A DNA stretch of 64,000 nt from Clostridium estertheticum (GTDB taxonomy: Bacteria > Bacillota > Clostridia > Clostridiales > Clostridiaceae): assembly GCF_011065935.2 (NCBI RefSeq), contig NZ_JAAMNH020000001.1, positions 2,315,001 through 2,379,000 of the forward strand. Direction: 5' to 3'. The position numbers were made by a program, and so were the translations under genes. A model generated the notes under the pieces. That model ran no database searches, had not been told where the DNA came from, and saw nothing but the letters and a program-made list of their open reading frames with translations. Numbering within the stretch: position 1 is the first letter of the stretch; every line of letters starts with the position of its first letter. This document shows positions 51,512-61,447 of the stretch, piece after piece.

Positions 51512-53023
51512 ATGAGTACAAATGTAGAATTGAAACAGAGTGAAGGCGATTTAAAACGAACCCTAAAACCACGCCACATGAACATGATTGCAATCGGTGG
51601 TGCAATCGGAACCGGTTTATTCTTTGCCAGCGGAAATGCGATTAGTTCATCAGGACCGGGAGGTGCAATTGTATCATTTGGTATTATGGGTATTCTTGTT
51701 TACTTCTTAATGACTTCACTAGGAGAAATGGCAACAAAGCTACCAATTTCCGGTTCCTTTGAAACCTATGCGTCAAGATTCGTTGACCCAGCTTTAGGTT
51801 TTGCGTTAGGTTGGAATTATTGGTTTAGTTGGGCTGTAACTGTTGCAGCGGAATTAGTTGCTGCTGGGCTTATTCTTAAGTTTTGGTTCCCAAACACTGG
51901 AACGACGGTTTGGAGCATATGCTTCCTTGTTGTTTTATTTGGATTAAACATTATATCTGCAAAAGCATTTGGAGAAAGTGAATTTTGGTTTGCAAGTATT
52001 AAAGTTGGTGCAATCATAATATTCCTTATCGTTGGTGTACTTATGATAGTAGGTATTATGGGAGGAAAATCACCTGGCTTGGATAATTGGATTTTAAATG
52101 ATGGTATAGGTCATAGAGGACCATTCATAGGTGGAATGTCTGCTATCATGATCGGATTCTTTGCAGCAGGATTTTCTTTTCAAGGTACAGAATTAGTTGG
52201 TCTTGCAGCTGGTGAGTCTGAAAACCCTGAAAAAGACGTACCAAAAGCAATCAACACAGTATTCTGGAGAATACTTATATTCTATATCGGTGCAATTACC
52301 GTTATTGGATTCCTTATTCCTTTTAATGATCCAAACCTATTAAAGGGCGGTGCAGAAAATGTTGCATTTAGTCCATTTACAATAATATTCCAAAGATCTG
52401 GTATTGCAATTGCAGCATCTTTGATGAATGCAGTTATATTAACCTCGGTTCTTTCTTGTGGTAACTCTGGGCTATATGCAGCTTCGCGTATGCTCTATGC
52501 TATGGCTAAGGAAGGAAAAGCACCTGCATGTTTCGGAAAAGTAAATAAACGTGGAGTTCCAATTAACGCTGTATACATTACAACACTGGTTGCGTCCTCT
52601 GCTTTCTTTGCATCCATGATTGGAGATGGTAAGATCTACTACATTCTTTACAATGCATCTGGTCTCACAGCATTCTTTGCATGGCTTGGTATAGCTGTTT
52701 GTCATTATAGATTTAGAAAAGCCTATATTGCGCAAGGTAGAAAATTAGAAGATTTAAAATACAAAGCATTATGGTTTCCTTTTGGTCCTATACTTGCAAT
52801 GATTTTATGTACAGCGGTTATATTCGGTGCAAATATATGGGTGTTCCAGGCTGAAACCTTCAGTTGGTTTGACTTCATAACAAACTATGCGCTTATTCCT
52901 ATATTTATTATTCTTTACTTTGTATACAAAATAAAACATAAAACAAAAATCGTTCCTCTTATGGAATGTAATTTTGAACATACAGAGTATGAGAAGGAAG
53001 AAAAGGAAGAAGAGGTCGCATAA
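51512..53023 (+). CDS. AAT/APC amino acid permease (LysP-like)
   Basis: 503 aa with 12 helices and AAGGAGAAT before the ATG. The N-terminal LKRTLKPRHMNMIAIGGAIG and TGLFFASGNA loop are typical of the AAT family (lysine, GABA and related permeases), as is AAGESENPEKDVPKAINTVF after helix 6. Hydrophilic charged C-terminal tail (EKEEKEEEVA). Lysine is the most similar known substrate, but specificity cannot be fixed by reading. It is transcribed alone. Confidence 0.9.
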   Translation: MSTNVELKQSEGDLKRTLKPRHMNMIAIGGAIGTGLFFASGNAISSSGPGGAIVSFGIMGILVYFLMTSLGEMATKLPISGSFETYASRFVDPALGFALGWNYWFSWAVTVAAELVAAGLILKFWFPNTGTTVWSICFLVVLFGLNIISAKAFGESEFWFASIKVGAIIIFLIVGVLMIVGIMGGKSPGLDNWILNDGIGHRGPFIGGMSAIMIGFFAAGFSFQGTELVGLAAGESENPEKDVPKAINTVFWRILIFYIGAITVIGFLIPFNDPNLLKGGAENVAFSPFTIIFQRSGIAIAASLMNAVILTSVLSCGNSGLYAASRMLYAMAKEGKAPACFGKVNKRGVPINAVYITTLVASSAFFASMIGDGKIYYILYNASGLTAFFAWLGIAVCHYRFRKAYIAQGRKLEDLKYKALWFPFGPILAMILCTAVIFGANIWVFQAETFSWFDFITNYALIPIFIILYFVYKIKHKTKIVPLMECNFEHTEYEKEEKEEEVA

Positions 53024-53077
53024 AATAGCAAGGAGTTGACCTTCTACCCCTAGCTTACTATAATAAAATATAAATTG

Positions 53078-53126
53078 ACTTCAGTAGAATGAAAAAGGAA
53101 ATTAAATTCTACTGGAGTTTTTTATT
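53078..53126 (+). terminator. Terminator of the permease gene
   Basis: ACTTCAGTAGAAT (53078-53090) pairs with ATTCTACTGGAGT (53106-53118) with one G-T pair, followed by six T. Confidence 0.85.
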
Positions 53127-53324
53127 TTTATGCATTATTATATCACAACATTAATATATTACGATATAATGATGTTAAGCAAGGTAAATTATTATTTCAG
53201 AGAACACAAATATAACAGTTAACGTAAGTTTTGCGAGGCAGGCCAAACCAGCGGTCAAACTACTTCTCTTAAGGTAAGGCTTTAAGTCATTAATGTAAAG
53301 TTTAAATTTGAAGGGAGGAATAAA

Positions 53325-53537
53325 ATGAAAAAGAAAATATTTATAGAAGGCGTAAGTTGCGTACATTGTGTAAATTATGTAACAGAGGCGCTAATGCAGA
53401 TTGGAGCAAAAGATGTGTTAGTAAATCTTCATAAAAAGCTTGCTACTGCCGAAATAAATGATAATATTACTGATGAAGTTATTAAAGCAGCTATTGAAGA
53501 GGCAGGATATGATGTTATACAAATAGAGAAAGGTTAA
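53325..53537 (+). CDS. Heavy-metal-associated (HMA) domain protein, CopZ-like
   Basis: 70 aa, a single ferredoxin-like HMA domain. KIFIEGVSCVHCVNYVTEAL carries the C-x-x-C metal pair, with Ser in place of Thr in the usual GMTCxxC and Val-His between the cysteines. It would bind Cu+ or a similar soft metal. No P-type ATPase is nearby. AGGGAGGA precedes the ATG, and a terminator follows, so it is monocistronic. Confidence 0.88.
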   Translation: MKKKIFIEGVSCVHCVNYVTEALMQIGAKDVLVNLHKKLATAEINDNITDEVIKAAIEEAGYDVIQIEKG

Positions 53538-53573
53538 ATAGAAAAAATATAATAAAAGTAAAGGCGTAAAAAA

Positions 53574-53615
53574 GAGTACCATTTACATTGAAAGTTTAAA
53601 TGGTGCTCTTATATA
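53574..53615 (+). terminator. Terminator of the HMA gene
   Basis: GAGTACCATTTA (53574-53585) pairs with TAAATGGTGCTC (53597-53608), with a short T-run (TTAT). Confidence 0.75.
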
Positions 53616-53625
53616 GATATTAATT

Positions 53626-53700
53626 AATCTAGACCTGATTTTTGAATTTCTTCTGCAGTTTTAGGAGTTGGTACTGTAGTTTGGGGTGTTGGTACCATTC
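53626..53700 (-). pseudogene. C-terminal coding fragment
   Basis: The minus strand reads YGMVPTPQTTVPTPKTAEEI then QKSGLD and stops. The Pro-Thr repeat looks like a real protein tail. No start or body is found upstream (53701-53961 is otherwise empty). Not recognised. Confidence 0.35.
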
Positions 53701-53961
53701 CATAACAAATTTCCAAGATATACTTAATGACATGATTTATAAATATAATGAAGCACTAGTTACATCAGTAGCTGGTGTTTTTGTTTTGTCTTAAAAACAA
53801 TTGGATTAGAATGAGATTTACAATTTAATTTGGAATTAGGGTTAGATAAACATTAAAGGAAAAACAAAGATATAATAACAAAGTTTATAGTATAATATAA
53901 AAGTATGAAGTTGATTAAAAAACCAATATAGATGTTAAGTATTAAGCATAGGAGAGATATT

Positions 53962-54184
53962 ATGATATTAAGTGTAAGTAGGAACAACTGCTAGTAATAA
54001 AGCTTTTGAGGGGAAATACCAATATGGAATTTTAGAAATATCTGTAGAAGGTGGAACTGGATACTATGGAGAGTGTGGGGACGAATTTGATTTTATATTA
54101 GACACAGAAACTAGAAAATGGCTTCCTGACGTTAACCATTTTCAGGAAGCGAACTTAGGAGTACATATTTTTATAAAAATATAG
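53962..54184 (+). pseudogene. Frameshifted small gene of unknown family
   Basis: ATG 53962 follows AGGAGAG and opens MILSVS, after which the frame shifts by one near 53977. The second frame reads GTTASNKAFEGKYQYGILEI, SVEGGTGYYGECGDEFDFIL and DTETRKWLPDVNHFQE, ending at 54184. Restoring one base would give a soluble protein of about 74 residues. Its last part is duplicated in decayed form at 51058-51152. Confidence 0.5.
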
Positions 54185-54211
54185 GACGTTGTGGGAAAGG
54201 GGATAGTTTTA

Positions 54212-54943
54212 ATGAGGGAAACCATGGAAGGTAATATAGAGAATTTATCGATAGCAGGGTATGAGTGTACATTATACCTACCACCAAAATACTACAAAAA
54301 TGATGAGAATTATCCTGTTGTATATATAAATGGTGAAGATAATATACGGGAGATAATGGAGGATTTGGAATCCCATTTTGGAGTAGATTGCAGTGCATTT
54401 ATTGCCATAAGTGTTATGTCGGAAGAATGGAATGAGGATTTTACGCCATGGCCTGCTCCTGCTTTAACAAAAAAGAGTGAGTCTTTTAAAGGAGGTGCAG
54501 CAAGCTATCTTAATTTTCTTGCAGATACAATCAAACCATTTATAGATGAGCATTATAAAACAAGACCGGAGCCGTCAAATACTGCACTTATCGGGTATTC
54601 ATTAGGGGGACTTACTGCATTGTATGCCCTTTATACAATTAATGCCTTTGGTAAGATTGGAAGCATGTCTGGTTCTTTGTGGTATGATGGATGGATAGAA
54701 TTTATGGATTCTCACATGCCAGCAAATGCCTCTAGCCGGGTGTACATGTCTCTTGGAAGAGGTGAGGAACATAGCAGAAATCAGCGCATGGCTAAAGTAG
54801 GTAATTGTACACGTAAAGCTGCTCTAATACTAGAGAAGCAGCTTGAATTCAAAGAAAATCTTATATTGGAATGGAATGAGGGTGGACATTTTTCAGAAGT
54901 ACCCAATAGGTTTAAGAGGGCATTGCTGTGGCTCATGCCATAG
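54212..54943 (+). CDS. Alpha/beta-hydrolase esterase (enterochelin-esterase-like)
   Basis: 243 aa from ATG 54212 (MRETMEGNIENLS); an in-frame GTG at 54191 is less well placed. The PF00756-type features are TLYLPPKYYKNDENYPVVYI at the start, the nucleophile elbow IGYSLGGLTALY near residue 130 and the catalytic-His end WNEGGHFSEVP. It would hydrolyse an ester of a small molecule, possibly a siderophore, but no siderophore genes are nearby. It is probably transcribed alone. Confidence 0.8.
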   Translation: MRETMEGNIENLSIAGYECTLYLPPKYYKNDENYPVVYINGEDNIREIMEDLESHFGVDCSAFIAISVMSEEWNEDFTPWPAPALTKKSESFKGGAASYLNFLADTIKPFIDEHYKTRPEPSNTALIGYSLGGLTALYALYTINAFGKIGSMSGSLWYDGWIEFMDSHMPANASSRVYMSLGRGEEHSRNQRMAKVGNCTRKAALILEKQLEFKENLILEWNEGGHFSEVPNRFKRALLWLMP

Positions 54944-55108
54944 TAGTATATGATTTTCACGAATAGTGTCTCAAGATCTCTAGCATATAAAGCTTGGGAG
55001 TGGTCTCAATATAATTAAGTCTGAAGTCGATTGTGTGAATTATTGAAAACAATGGTTGCATTAGAATATGCAGGATTAAACTTTAATAAAGAAATGAGGA
55101 GTGAAAGA

Positions 55109-56950
55109 ATGTATCATAGTTTAGAAGAATGTATTCTTGATTTAGAAAAAGCTGGTCAATTAGTTAGGGTACATGAAGAAGTGGATCCGAACCTTGAAAT
55201 GGCAGCTATACATATGAGAGTTAACGCAGCTGGTGGCCCTGCACTCTTATTTGAAAATGTTAAAGGCTCGAAATTTCCAGCGGTATCAAATTTATTCGGT
55301 ACCCTGGAGAGAAGTAAGTTTATCTTTAGGAATACCTTAGAGTCAACTAAGGAAGTGATTGCAGTACGAAATAATCCAATGAGTATACTTAAGAATCCAA
55401 TTAAGCACATAAGTACAGGATGGGCAGCTTCAAAGGCACTCCCTTTGAAAAAATCCAGTACTAAATTAGCTGGATTCAAAGAAATACAAATTTGTGACAT
55501 TCCGCTTATTCACCATTGGCCAGATGATGGAGGTGCGTTTATTACTTTGCCTCAAGTTTATACAGAAGATCCAGAAAAACCTGGTATTATGAATAGTAAT
55601 TTAGGAATGTACCGTGTTCAGCTTAGTGGCAACGATTATAAAATGAATAAAGAGGTTGGTTTGCACTATCAAATTCAACGAGGAATCGGCATTCATCAAG
55701 AGAAAGCCAACAAGCTTGGTGTTCCGCTTAAAGTAAGCATTTTTATTGGAGGGCCTCCTGCTCATACGCTAGCTGCCATCATGCCATTGCCTGAGGGACT
55801 AAGTGAAATGACCTTTGCAGGACTTCTTTCTGGACGTAATTTTCGTTACTCGTATGTTGATGGTTATTGTATTAGTCTTGATGCTGATTTTGTCATTACG
55901 GGTGAAATTCATCCAGGTGAAACGAAACCTGAGGGACCTTTTGGTGATCACATTGGCTATTATAGTCTTGTTCATGATTTCCCATTAATGAGGGTGCATA
56001 AAGTATACGCAAAGTCCAATGGAATCTGGCCATTTACAGTTGTTGGTCGTCCTCCTCAAGAGGATACCTCTTTTGGTGATCTTGTCCATGAGTTAACAGG
56101 TAATGCGGTAAAATATGAAATTCCTGGTGTGAAAGAAGTTCATGCAATTGACGCAGCGGGAGTTCATCCATTGCTATTTGCCATCGGAAGTGAACGATAT
56201 ACACCATACCAAAAAATTAAACAACCTGCTGAACTTCTCACCATTGCCAACAGGATTTTAGGAACAGGACATGTTAGTTTAGCTAAATATTTATTTATTA
56301 CGGCAGAAGAGAGTGAGCCGTTAGATACCCATAAAGAGATAGAATTTTTAACATATATACTTGAACGAATCGATCTTCATCGTGACATTCATTTTCAAAC
56401 AAATACAACAATTGATACTCTTGATTATTCGGGCACGGGTCTAAATACAGGTAGCAAAGTGGTAATCGCTGCGTGTGGTGATCAGAAAAGAGAATTGTGT
56501 AGTGACGTGCCACAGCAGTTAGTGGATTTACAAAATTTTAAAAATCCAAGGTTAGTAATGCCAGGCATCGTCGCCATAGAAGGACCTGAATTTTTAAGTT
56601 ATAAACAAGCGCAAAAGCAACTAGATGAGTTATGCTCGGCAATTCAAGTAAGAGGTGATATGCCAACTTGCCCAATGATTATCCTATGCGATGACAGTGC
56701 ATTTATGAGCTGCTCTCTACAAAATTTCATATGGGCAACATTTACGAGAAGTAACCCTTCACATGATATTTATGGAGTTAATAGCTATTATGAAAACAAG
56801 CACTGGGCCTGTGATAATATGATTATTGATGCCCGAACTAAACCACACCATGCGCCGCCATTAATTACTGACCCGTCAGTTGAAAAGAATATCCAGCGTT
56901 TCTTTGAAGAGGGAGCGAGTTTAAGTAAAGTTAAAAATGAAATAATCTAA
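55109..56950 (+). CDS. ubiD: UbiD-family decarboxylase
   Basis: 613 aa from ATG 55109 (MYHSLEECILDLEKAG), 8 bp after GAGGAG; 26 codons upstream in frame have no site. VITGEIHPGETKPEGPFGDH with GYYS is the conserved segment holding the catalytic Glu residues and prenyl-FMN contacts. These enzymes add or remove CO2 on aromatic or unsaturated acids with prenyl-FMN. The UbiX partner that makes the cofactor is not in the window. It is longer than E. coli UbiD (about 500 aa), as in phenolic-acid decarboxylases. The substrate is unknown. Confidence 0.88.
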   Translation: MYHSLEECILDLEKAGQLVRVHEEVDPNLEMAAIHMRVNAAGGPALLFENVKGSKFPAVSNLFGTLERSKFIFRNTLESTKEVIAVRNNPMSILKNPIKHISTGWAASKALPLKKSSTKLAGFKEIQICDIPLIHHWPDDGGAFITLPQVYTEDPEKPGIMNSNLGMYRVQLSGNDYKMNKEVGLHYQIQRGIGIHQEKANKLGVPLKVSIFIGGPPAHTLAAIMPLPEGLSEMTFAGLLSGRNFRYSYVDGYCISLDADFVITGEIHPGETKPEGPFGDHIGYYSLVHDFPLMRVHKVYAKSNGIWPFTVVGRPPQEDTSFGDLVHELTGNAVKYEIPGVKEVHAIDAAGVHPLLFAIGSERYTPYQKIKQPAELLTIANRILGTGHVSLAKYLFITAEESEPLDTHKEIEFLTYILERIDLHRDIHFQTNTTIDTLDYSGTGLNTGSKVVIAACGDQKRELCSDVPQQLVDLQNFKNPRLVMPGIVAIEGPEFLSYKQAQKQLDELCSAIQVRGDMPTCPMIILCDDSAFMSCSLQNFIWATFTRSNPSHDIYGVNSYYENKHWACDNMIIDARTKPHHAPPLITDPSVEKNIQRFFEEGASLSKVKNEII

Positions 56951-57015
56951 GGTCGGATTATAATGGAAAAACCGCGATTTAGGATGATTTAAGGCAACCA
57001 CAGCGGTGAACTGCT

Positions 57016-57058
57016 AAAATACTACGAGAGCACATCTCGTAGTATTTTACTTTTTTTG
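57016..57058 (+). terminator. Terminator of the ubiD gene
   Basis: AAAATACTACGAGA (57016-57029) pairs with TCTCGTAGTATTTT (57035-57048), loop GCACA, then seven T. The 290 bp after it hold only a 7-codon frame (MFVELCE at 57082) with a good binding site, probably a leader or relic. Confidence 0.9.
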
Positions 57059-57356
57059 CAAATATTGAAGGAGAATTTTATATGTTTGTTGAATTATGTG
57101 AATAGAAAGTTTTAGAGGTATTAATAGACTTATAGTACATAATGTATAAAATGGTTTAATTGTATGTTACTAAATTATAAATGCTTAACTTGTATAATCA
57201 CTTATAAATTTTTTATAAGTTAAAAATGTTTAAAAAATAAAAAATTGCATTGTTGGTAATGTAGTGGGGTTTTGCTTTATGACTAGTAGTGTTCCAAATG
57301 AGAGTGCATTATTTTATAATCAACAGAAGGTTTAGCCTAGAGGGGGTTTGGACAGT

Positions 57357-58124
57357 TTGAATATTGCATATTTGATTAATTTTATTAGAAAAAAACAAAA
57401 AAATAAGGCAATAGATTATAATGTAAATACAGAACCATTAAGTGACTTAAATGTATTGAAAGAATTAAACTTGCGTGCAAGTGAAGAGGCAACATGTATA
57501 TTAGAATGCATACATTTATTTGTAACCAATGGAACAAGCTCTTTTAAGGATGCCTGTTGTAAGGATAATAAAGTTTCTTTGAATAAAGGGGTAAGTAATA
57601 GAGCATTAAAAGTAGCAAACTATCTAATAGAACAAAATCTAGACAATTTTGTGATATTTTGTGTAGGTACACCGAAATTAGTGGGGGATAGCTTAGGTCC
57701 TAGGATAGGTACAAAGTTAAATAATTTAGAAAACTTTGGTGTGCCTATTTATGGGACACTAGATTCACCTATACACGCACTTAACTTAAAAACAAAATTA
57801 GCAGAAATTCAAAAAATACATAGTGGTAAAAAAATTATAGCTATAGATGCATCTGTAGGAACACCACTTTTAGTAGGTGGTGTTTATATAGAAAACAAGC
57901 CTCTAATGACTGGAAAGGGAGTAAATAAAACATTACCACTTGTAGGTGATTATGTTATTAAGGGTTGTATTGGTATATATGAATATGATGTTGCAGTAAC
58001 TATAAGTAATTTGAATATAAGTGCTTCTTTTGTTGACGAAATGGCTGATACTATAACAAAAGGTATAGCGTGCTATCTGAGTTTTTTAAAATATGGTTAT
58101 ATCAAAGAAAGTTACTGGGAATAA
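57357..58124 (+). CDS. yyaC: YyaC-type spore protein (DUF1256)
   Basis: About 255 aa from TTG 57357, 10 bp after AGAGGGGG; a TTG at 57348 is too close. The conserved core begins near residue 95: VIFCVGTPKLVGDSLGPRIG, then PIYGTLDSPIHALNLK and IIAIDASVGTPLLVGG, the DUF1256 fold related to the germination protease GPR and hydrogenase-maturation peptidases. It is longer than the B. subtilis protein (about 205 aa) by an N-terminal extension with a cysteine-containing stretch (HLFVTNGTSSFKDACCK). Its presence argues for a spore former. Confidence 0.9.
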   Translation: MNIAYLINFIRKKQKNKAIDYNVNTEPLSDLNVLKELNLRASEEATCILECIHLFVTNGTSSFKDACCKDNKVSLNKGVSNRALKVANYLIEQNLDNFVIFCVGTPKLVGDSLGPRIGTKLNNLENFGVPIYGTLDSPIHALNLKTKLAEIQKIHSGKKIIAIDASVGTPLLVGGVYIENKPLMTGKGVNKTLPLVGDYVIKGCIGIYEYDVAVTISNLNISASFVDEMADTITKGIACYLSFLKYGYIKESYWE

Positions 58125-58130
58125 ATTTTA

Positions 58131-58178
58131 AAAACAAGGTTGTGCGAGTTTCAATCACTTACAACCTTGTTTTGTTTT
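58131..58178 (+). terminator. Terminator of the yyaC gene
   Basis: AAAACAAGGTTGT (58131-58143) pairs with ACAACCTTGTTTT (58161-58173), followed by GTTTT. Confidence 0.85.
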
Positions 58179-58345
58179 ACTTTATAGCATTTAGATATAG
58201 GTAAATAGACTATTATCCATTTATTATCACTCAGCTTATTGCTTATATTTTCGTATGTTTCTTTTGTATCGGTTAATTTATAATCATCAAAGCATTTCCA
58301 ATGCGATCCTTTAAAAATGTTATTTTAAAGGAGTGTAGACTTATT

Positions 58346-58537
58346 TTATTTTTGTATTTTATTTTTCCCACCCCAGCATTTATCGCAACTTAAACAACAA
58401 TTAGTAGCATAATTATTACAGTGGCCATTATGTGTAAGATTAGATAAGTCATCACTATTTTTTAATTTTTTTATCCAGTTGAACATACTTTTTATTTCAT
58501 CTTTTCCTTGTTTATCTAAACGCATTTTCGATTCCAT
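58346..58537 (-). CDS. Small cysteine-rich protein
   Basis: 63 aa with AAAGGGTGGT before the ATG (minus strand). The first half is charged and helical (RLDKQGKDEIKSMFNWIKKL). The second half holds five Cys and two His (HNGHCNNYATNCCLSCDKCW), enough for a metal site. No family is recognised. The 320 bp between it and the OPT gene start show only a TATAAT-like -10 near 58819 for the OPT gene. Confidence 0.6.
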   Translation of the reverse strand: MESKMRLDKQGKDEIKSMFNWIKKLKNSDDLSNLTHNGHCNNYATNCCLSCDKCWGGKNKIQK

Positions 58538-58857
58538 GATATACCACCCTTTTAATCCATCAATTTAATTGCTATGGTAAACATTATAATACTTTACTTT
58601 ATAACATTCAGTAACAATTGATACCAATACTAATCAAACGCATACATTTATAGGAAAGTAGGTTTCAAATTTAAATCGTGCTTTATTTGAAACGCTGAAT
58701 AATTCTAAAAATGTATAGAACATAAATTGTATAATTATTGGAACTATTGCAAATTACTAAATAGATAAATTCCCTTATTCGCAAAATTAAGAAAAATCGT
58801 TTTATGTCGAAAGCATGTTATAATAATATTTATAAAATATAAAAGGAGGTATGACTT

Positions 58858-60780
58858 ATGGATAATAAGTTATCAAAAAATGCATATGGTGGGGTAGACG
58901 GTAAAGACTACGTTCCCTACATTTCCAGTGGTTCTAAATCTGGTGGAAACGTTGCCGTATTAATAATCGGTATTATTTTAGCTGTAATATTTGCAGCATC
59001 AACTGCCTATTCAGGTATGAAATCAGGGCTTACAGTTGCCGCTGGTATACCAGGTTCTATAATAGGTTCCGCATTTATAGCTGCATTTGCTAAACAAAAA
59101 GGTATCCTTGGCAAAAACTTAGTTCAAGGTATGGCAAGCGGCGGAGAATCTGTTGCTAGTGGTATAATATTCGTTTTACCAGCAGTTCTTTTAATAGGTG
59201 CTAAAGTTACTTTCTTAGAAGGTTTTGCTGTTGGTATAGGTGGAGTTTTATTCGGTATCGGAATAGCTTCTCTTGTTTACAATTACTTAATCGTTGAAGA
59301 ACACGGTAAATTAATGTACCCTGAGTCAATGGCTATATCTGAAACACTTGTTGCTTCAGAAGGTGCTGGAGAGTCAATGAAGTTCATGGGAATAGGGTTC
59401 GGAATAGGTGGTATTATAACTGTTATAACTAGTTCATTTTTGAATGTAGCTAATAACGTTATAAGTTATGTAAATGAAACTTTTTACAAGTGGAAATTTG
59501 AAGTTGAAGTTAACCCTCTATTATTAGGTATAGGATTCATAGTTGGTATAGATGTTTCTTTAACTATGTTTGCTGGTTCTTTATTATCTAACTTCGCTAT
59601 TATGCCTTTAATAGGTTACTTCATAAACCTTGGAAGAGATGGTGTAACTGTATGGAATAATCCTAGTGTTGCTATAAACGCTATGCAAGTTAAACATATC
59701 GCTGGTAGTTATGTAAAATATATCGGTGCTGGTATGATGCTTTCTGGTGGTTTAATAGGTGCTATAAAACTTATACCTACTATAATATCTTCCATAAAAG
59801 AAACTATGAATGCTAAGGATTCAAATAGTGGTAGTGGCTCATCTGTTGGAAACCTACTATTACTTAGTGGAGTAGTAGTATGTTTCATAGGTGGTTTCGT
59901 GGTATCTGGTGGTAATATATTAATGGCTATAGCTGCTTCTATTTTATCATTATTCTTATCATTACTATTTGTTATAGTTTCTGGTCGTTTAACTGGTACT
60001 ATAGGAACTTCAAACCTTCCTGTATCCGGTATGACTATAGCTTCTATAGTTGTTGTAACATTATTATTCGTTGCAATGGGATGGAAAAATCCTGAAAGCA
60101 ACAAATCATTACTTTTATTTGGTACATTTATAGTTACCGCTATATCTGTGGCTGGAGGTTACGCTCAATCACAAAAGGTTACTTTCATAGTAGGTGGTAA
60201 CAAAAATGAAATGGATAAGTACTTTGCTATATCTGGCGTAATTGGTGTTGTAGTAGTTATTGGTACTATATTATTACTTTCAAGCAAACTTGCAATGACT
60301 GGTGATAATGTTCCATTTGCACTACCTCAAGCTAACTTAATGTCAACATTAACTGCTGGTATAATGTCAGGTAAATTACCTTGGGTTATGATCATTGTTG
60401 GTGCTGTTATGGGAGTTGTTTTATTCTTATTAAAACTTCCTGTAATGACAGTTGCTATAGGATTCTATTTACCAATAGCTACAACTTCTATAATATTAAT
60501 AGGTGCATTAGTTCGTTTATTTGTAGAAAAAACTTCTAAATCTGAAAAAGAAAAAGAAGTTAAAGTTTCTAATGGTATAAGTTTATCTTCTGGACTTGTT
60601 GCCGGTGGTTCTATAATAGGACTTGTAGGTATAATACTTCAAGTAACAGGTGTTATAAAAGGAACTGGGCCAAGTGGATTTACTGCTTCTAATGGAATGG
60701 CAGTTATACTATTATTAGTTCTAATAATAGCTACAATAATACCTATAGTAAGCAGTAAGATAAAAAATGCCGAGAAATAA
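58858..60780 (+). CDS. OPT-family oligopeptide transporter
   Basis: 640 aa with about 15 hydrophobic segments and AAAGGAGGTAT before the ATG. The opening VPYISSGS and SAYSGMKSGLTVAAGIPGSI-like segment (TAYSGMKSGLTVAAGIPGS at residues ~43-61) are hallmarks of prokaryotic OPT proteins, which import small peptides or metal chelates by proton symport. The next gene, a PqqD-like protein, overlaps by 14 nt, so the pair is made together. Codon use here favours GGT and TTA endings like other highly expressed clostridial genes. Confidence 0.9.
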   Translation: MDNKLSKNAYGGVDGKDYVPYISSGSKSGGNVAVLIIGIILAVIFAASTAYSGMKSGLTVAAGIPGSIIGSAFIAAFAKQKGILGKNLVQGMASGGESVASGIIFVLPAVLLIGAKVTFLEGFAVGIGGVLFGIGIASLVYNYLIVEEHGKLMYPESMAISETLVASEGAGESMKFMGIGFGIGGIITVITSSFLNVANNVISYVNETFYKWKFEVEVNPLLLGIGFIVGIDVSLTMFAGSLLSNFAIMPLIGYFINLGRDGVTVWNNPSVAINAMQVKHIAGSYVKYIGAGMMLSGGLIGAIKLIPTIISSIKETMNAKDSNSGSGSSVGNLLLLSGVVVCFIGGFVVSGGNILMAIAASILSLFLSLLFVIVSGRLTGTIGTSNLPVSGMTIASIVVVTLLFVAMGWKNPESNKSLLLFGTFIVTAISVAGGYAQSQKVTFIVGGNKNEMDKYFAISGVIGVVVVIGTILLLSSKLAMTGDNVPFALPQANLMSTLTAGIMSGKLPWVMIIVGAVMGVVLFLLKLPVMTVAIGFYLPIATTSIILIGALVRLFVEKTSKSEKEKEVKVSNGISLSSGLVAGGSIIGLVGIILQVTGVIKGTGPSGFTASNGMAVILLLVLIIATIIPIVSSKIKNAEK

Positions 60781-61108
60781 CGAAGACGTTTTAAATATAA
60801 TATATAAAACCTCTGAAAATTTCCAATATGAAGTAGATAAAGGAAATATTGTGACTATACTTGAAAAACAAGATCATAAGTTCCAGAAGCTCTTTAGAAA
60901 ACTTAAATTCAGAATTCCAGAGTATAAAAAAACATCTTTAGATGAATATGGAAGTTGTGTGTTTTTACAGATAGATGGCAAGAAAACTGTAAAAGATATT
61001 GGAGAAAGTCTAGAAGCAAAGTATGGTGATAAAGTTCAACCACTTTATGAAAGATTATTGTTGTTCTTAAACCATATCGACGTTAATTGTCACTATATAA
61101 AAAAATAA
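60767..61108 (+). CDS. PqqD-like peptide-chaperone protein
   Basis: 113 aa. RIPEYKKTSLDEYGSCVFLQ, IDGKKTVKDIGESLEAKYG and a final helix show the PqqD winged-helix fold, which binds precursor peptides in RiPP pathways. No radical-SAM or precursor gene is nearby. Its start lies inside the OPT gene (14-nt overlap), and the pairing with an OPT transporter suggests a role in peptide handling or transporter control (inference). Confidence 0.75.
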   Translation: MPRNNEDVLNIIYKTSENFQYEVDKGNIVTILEKQDHKFQKLFRKLKFRIPEYKKTSLDEYGSCVFLQIDGKKTVKDIGESLEAKYGDKVQPLYERLLLFLNHIDVNCHYIKK

Positions 61109-61125
61109 ATTTCTAATACAAAGGG

Positions 61126-61163
61126 TCTGCTGCACTAAGAAATTAGTGTAGCAGTCTTTTTTT
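61126..61163 (+). terminator. Terminator of the OPT-PqqD operon
   Basis: CTGCTGCACTAA (61127-61138) pairs with TTAGTGTAGCAG (61143-61154), loop GAAA, then eight T. Confidence 0.92.
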
Positions 61164-61447
61164 TGCAAAAAATACGATTCCCGCAGGAAGGACTTAGTTT
61201 TTACTACATCATTATTCTCCCTAAGTTTTGCTAAACTAGAAGCGCTTGTTAGGATAGAAGGGATAAAAATCACAATTGGTAAGAAATACATATAAACTTA
61301 AAAGGAATTTGTGAAAATATGTCGAAATCTTGAATGCTAGCATTTCCCTAAAATTATTAGCAAAGGCTACTTGTGAATCCAAACCTATTCATAAGATGCC
61401 TTAGTTTAATTAGGTTTAAAAAAAATAAGTATAGAAAGGAAGGCAAA

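Noticed and set aside
61067..61291. 74-codon minus-strand frame with a hydrophobic start
   Set aside because: It reads straight through the strong terminator at 61126-61163 and overlaps the PqqD gene end; no ribosome-binding site.
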